NCBI GenBank assembly: GCA_000316135.1
Contig: JH993832.1
Location: 137,973 to 179,473, forward strand
Reading direction: 5' to 3'
DNA: 41,501 nt
Source of the DNA: Trachipleistophora hominis
Taxonomy: Eukaryota > Microsporidia > Pleistophoridae
The notes under the pieces are model-generated. The model was not told where the DNA came from and made no database searches. It saw only the letters and a program-made list of their open reading frames with translations. Made by a program: the position numbers and the translations under genes. Positions 40,649 to 41,501 of this stretch are shown one piece after another. Position 1 is the first letter of the stretch. Each line of letters begins with the position of its first letter.

Positions 40649-41501
40649 AACATTTTTTTAGCATGTAAAGTCAAAAAATAATTTAATGTATATGGTATAA
40701 TAAGTCTAAAAATTAGCTATAGAATTGCTTTGACGTTATACAACATTATTTGCCGCTTATTTCCATTTAATTAATATTAATTGATGATTATAACGGTACT
40801 TTTATAGTTACAAAACAATTAAATTATACGGTCAACAATTTCATTTTTAGATAACGTGTCTACTATTTTGTGCATCAGTTGTAATTTCTCTAACCAATGA
40901 ACTTTTGAATGAGCCGCTCGCATTCAAGAAATTTCAATCATAAATATAGTCATGTTTATTTGTTAACATAATGTTTAATTCGTTTTACAAACAAAATGTA
41001 TAGTCTTGATTCCTATTCTCTAAGAAAATAAACTGTATTTAGTTTATTATTGTGATTAAATATATAGTGAATATTTCTAAACATGCTATTTTTGAAACTT
41101 CTAACCATTGTGGCTTATTATTGGCAAATAATCATCGATATTTAAAAATACAACTGTTCGCTTGGCAATATTTTTTTCAAAAAGGTTTAAAGGAAATATT
41201 ATCGCAGATCAAGAATTACTTCTAACTTTTGTCAAAAATGAAACTGTGTGGAAATGAATTGAGCGCAATTTAACTTAGTTAAAAGTAAATTTTATCAAAA
41301 CCATACAAATGATAATTGCTGGGATGACAGTCGCTATAAATTAATTCCAATCTTTCTAAACAATAATGAATTTCGAACACAGCGTTATCAAAAGTATTGA
41401 TGGTAATTTCAACAAAAACTTTTCGTTTTATAAACGATGCGACACAGTTAGTTGTTAGCATAATTTATTGAAGTCGTCACGGTTTTTTTGATGAAAGATC
41501 A
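40649..41501. other. Non-coding stretch to the window end
   Basis: AT-rich. A 60-codon minus-strand ORF (41279-41461) starts with ATG but has neither a C-rich motif nor a recognisable product; it is left uncalled. Nothing else seen. Confidence 0.4.

Noticed and set aside
1..41501. tRNA genes, rRNA genes, CRISPR arrays, telomere repeats, transposase or reverse transcriptase genes
   Set aside because: Looked for B-box/T-loop words, conserved rRNA blocks, spaced repeats and mobile-element motifs by eye on both strands and saw none that hold up.

Overview
The window looks like a microsporidian nuclear genome, a highly reduced fungal-related intracellular parasite. The reasons: intronless, eukaryote-type genes with very shortened proteins; a mitosome-type adrenodoxin-like ferredoxin; cytosolic eukaryotic ribosomal proteins uL13 and eL32; AT-rich non-coding DNA; and a C-rich (CCC) motif a few bases upstream of most start codons, a start-signal pattern known in microsporidia. 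Intergenic DNA is long for the group (about 17 genes in 41.5 kb, roughly 55% coding), as in the larger microsporidian genomes such as the Trachipleistophora/Vavraia side of the tree. That last placement is only a guess. There is one assembly gap of 962 N.

Layout. 1-2.56 kb: non-coding, with a diverged tandem duplication. 2.6-6.2 kb: a secreted Ser/Pro-rich protein and a convergent large acidic protein with a C-terminal membrane anchor. 7.1 kb: copy A of a 104-bp structured repeat. 7.6-16 kb: the Chl1/DDX11 helicase, convergent with a TOG-domain (XMAP215/Stu2-type) protein, a CDK-like kinase and a small CX2C-X23-CX2C protein. 16.8 kb: dephospho-CoA kinase with a C-terminal membrane helix. 17.5-20.3 kb: non-coding, with copy B of the 104-bp repeat. 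20.3-26.1 kb: two large minus-strand genes, an ARMC8/Gid5-like armadillo protein and a large helical protein with a ConA-like domain, both cut by apparent frameshifts. 26.7-29 kb: a divergent RuvB-like 2 and a minimal Nus1-like protein. 29.7-30.6 kb: gap. 31-35.3 kb: CDC45 (one frameshift), ferredoxin, and a METTL2/6/8-type tRNA m3C methyltransferase (one frameshift). 36.3-37.9 kb: uL13 and eL32, sharing an upstream element. 37.9-39.86 kb: non-coding but rich in strong hairpins (candidate ncRNA). 39.9-40.6 kb: a multi-pass membrane protein.

There is no operon logic. The genes are independent housekeeping functions: replication and cohesion (Chl1, CDC45), microtubules (TOG), AAA+ chaperoning (Rvb2), CoA synthesis, Fe-S chemistry, dolichol synthesis (tentative), tRNA modification and translation. 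The points most worth following are the 104-bp structured repeat family with a hypervariable internal segment, the hairpin cluster at 39.1-39.36 kb, the ribosomal-protein promoter element, and the clustering of all seven apparent frameshifts between 21 and 35 kb.
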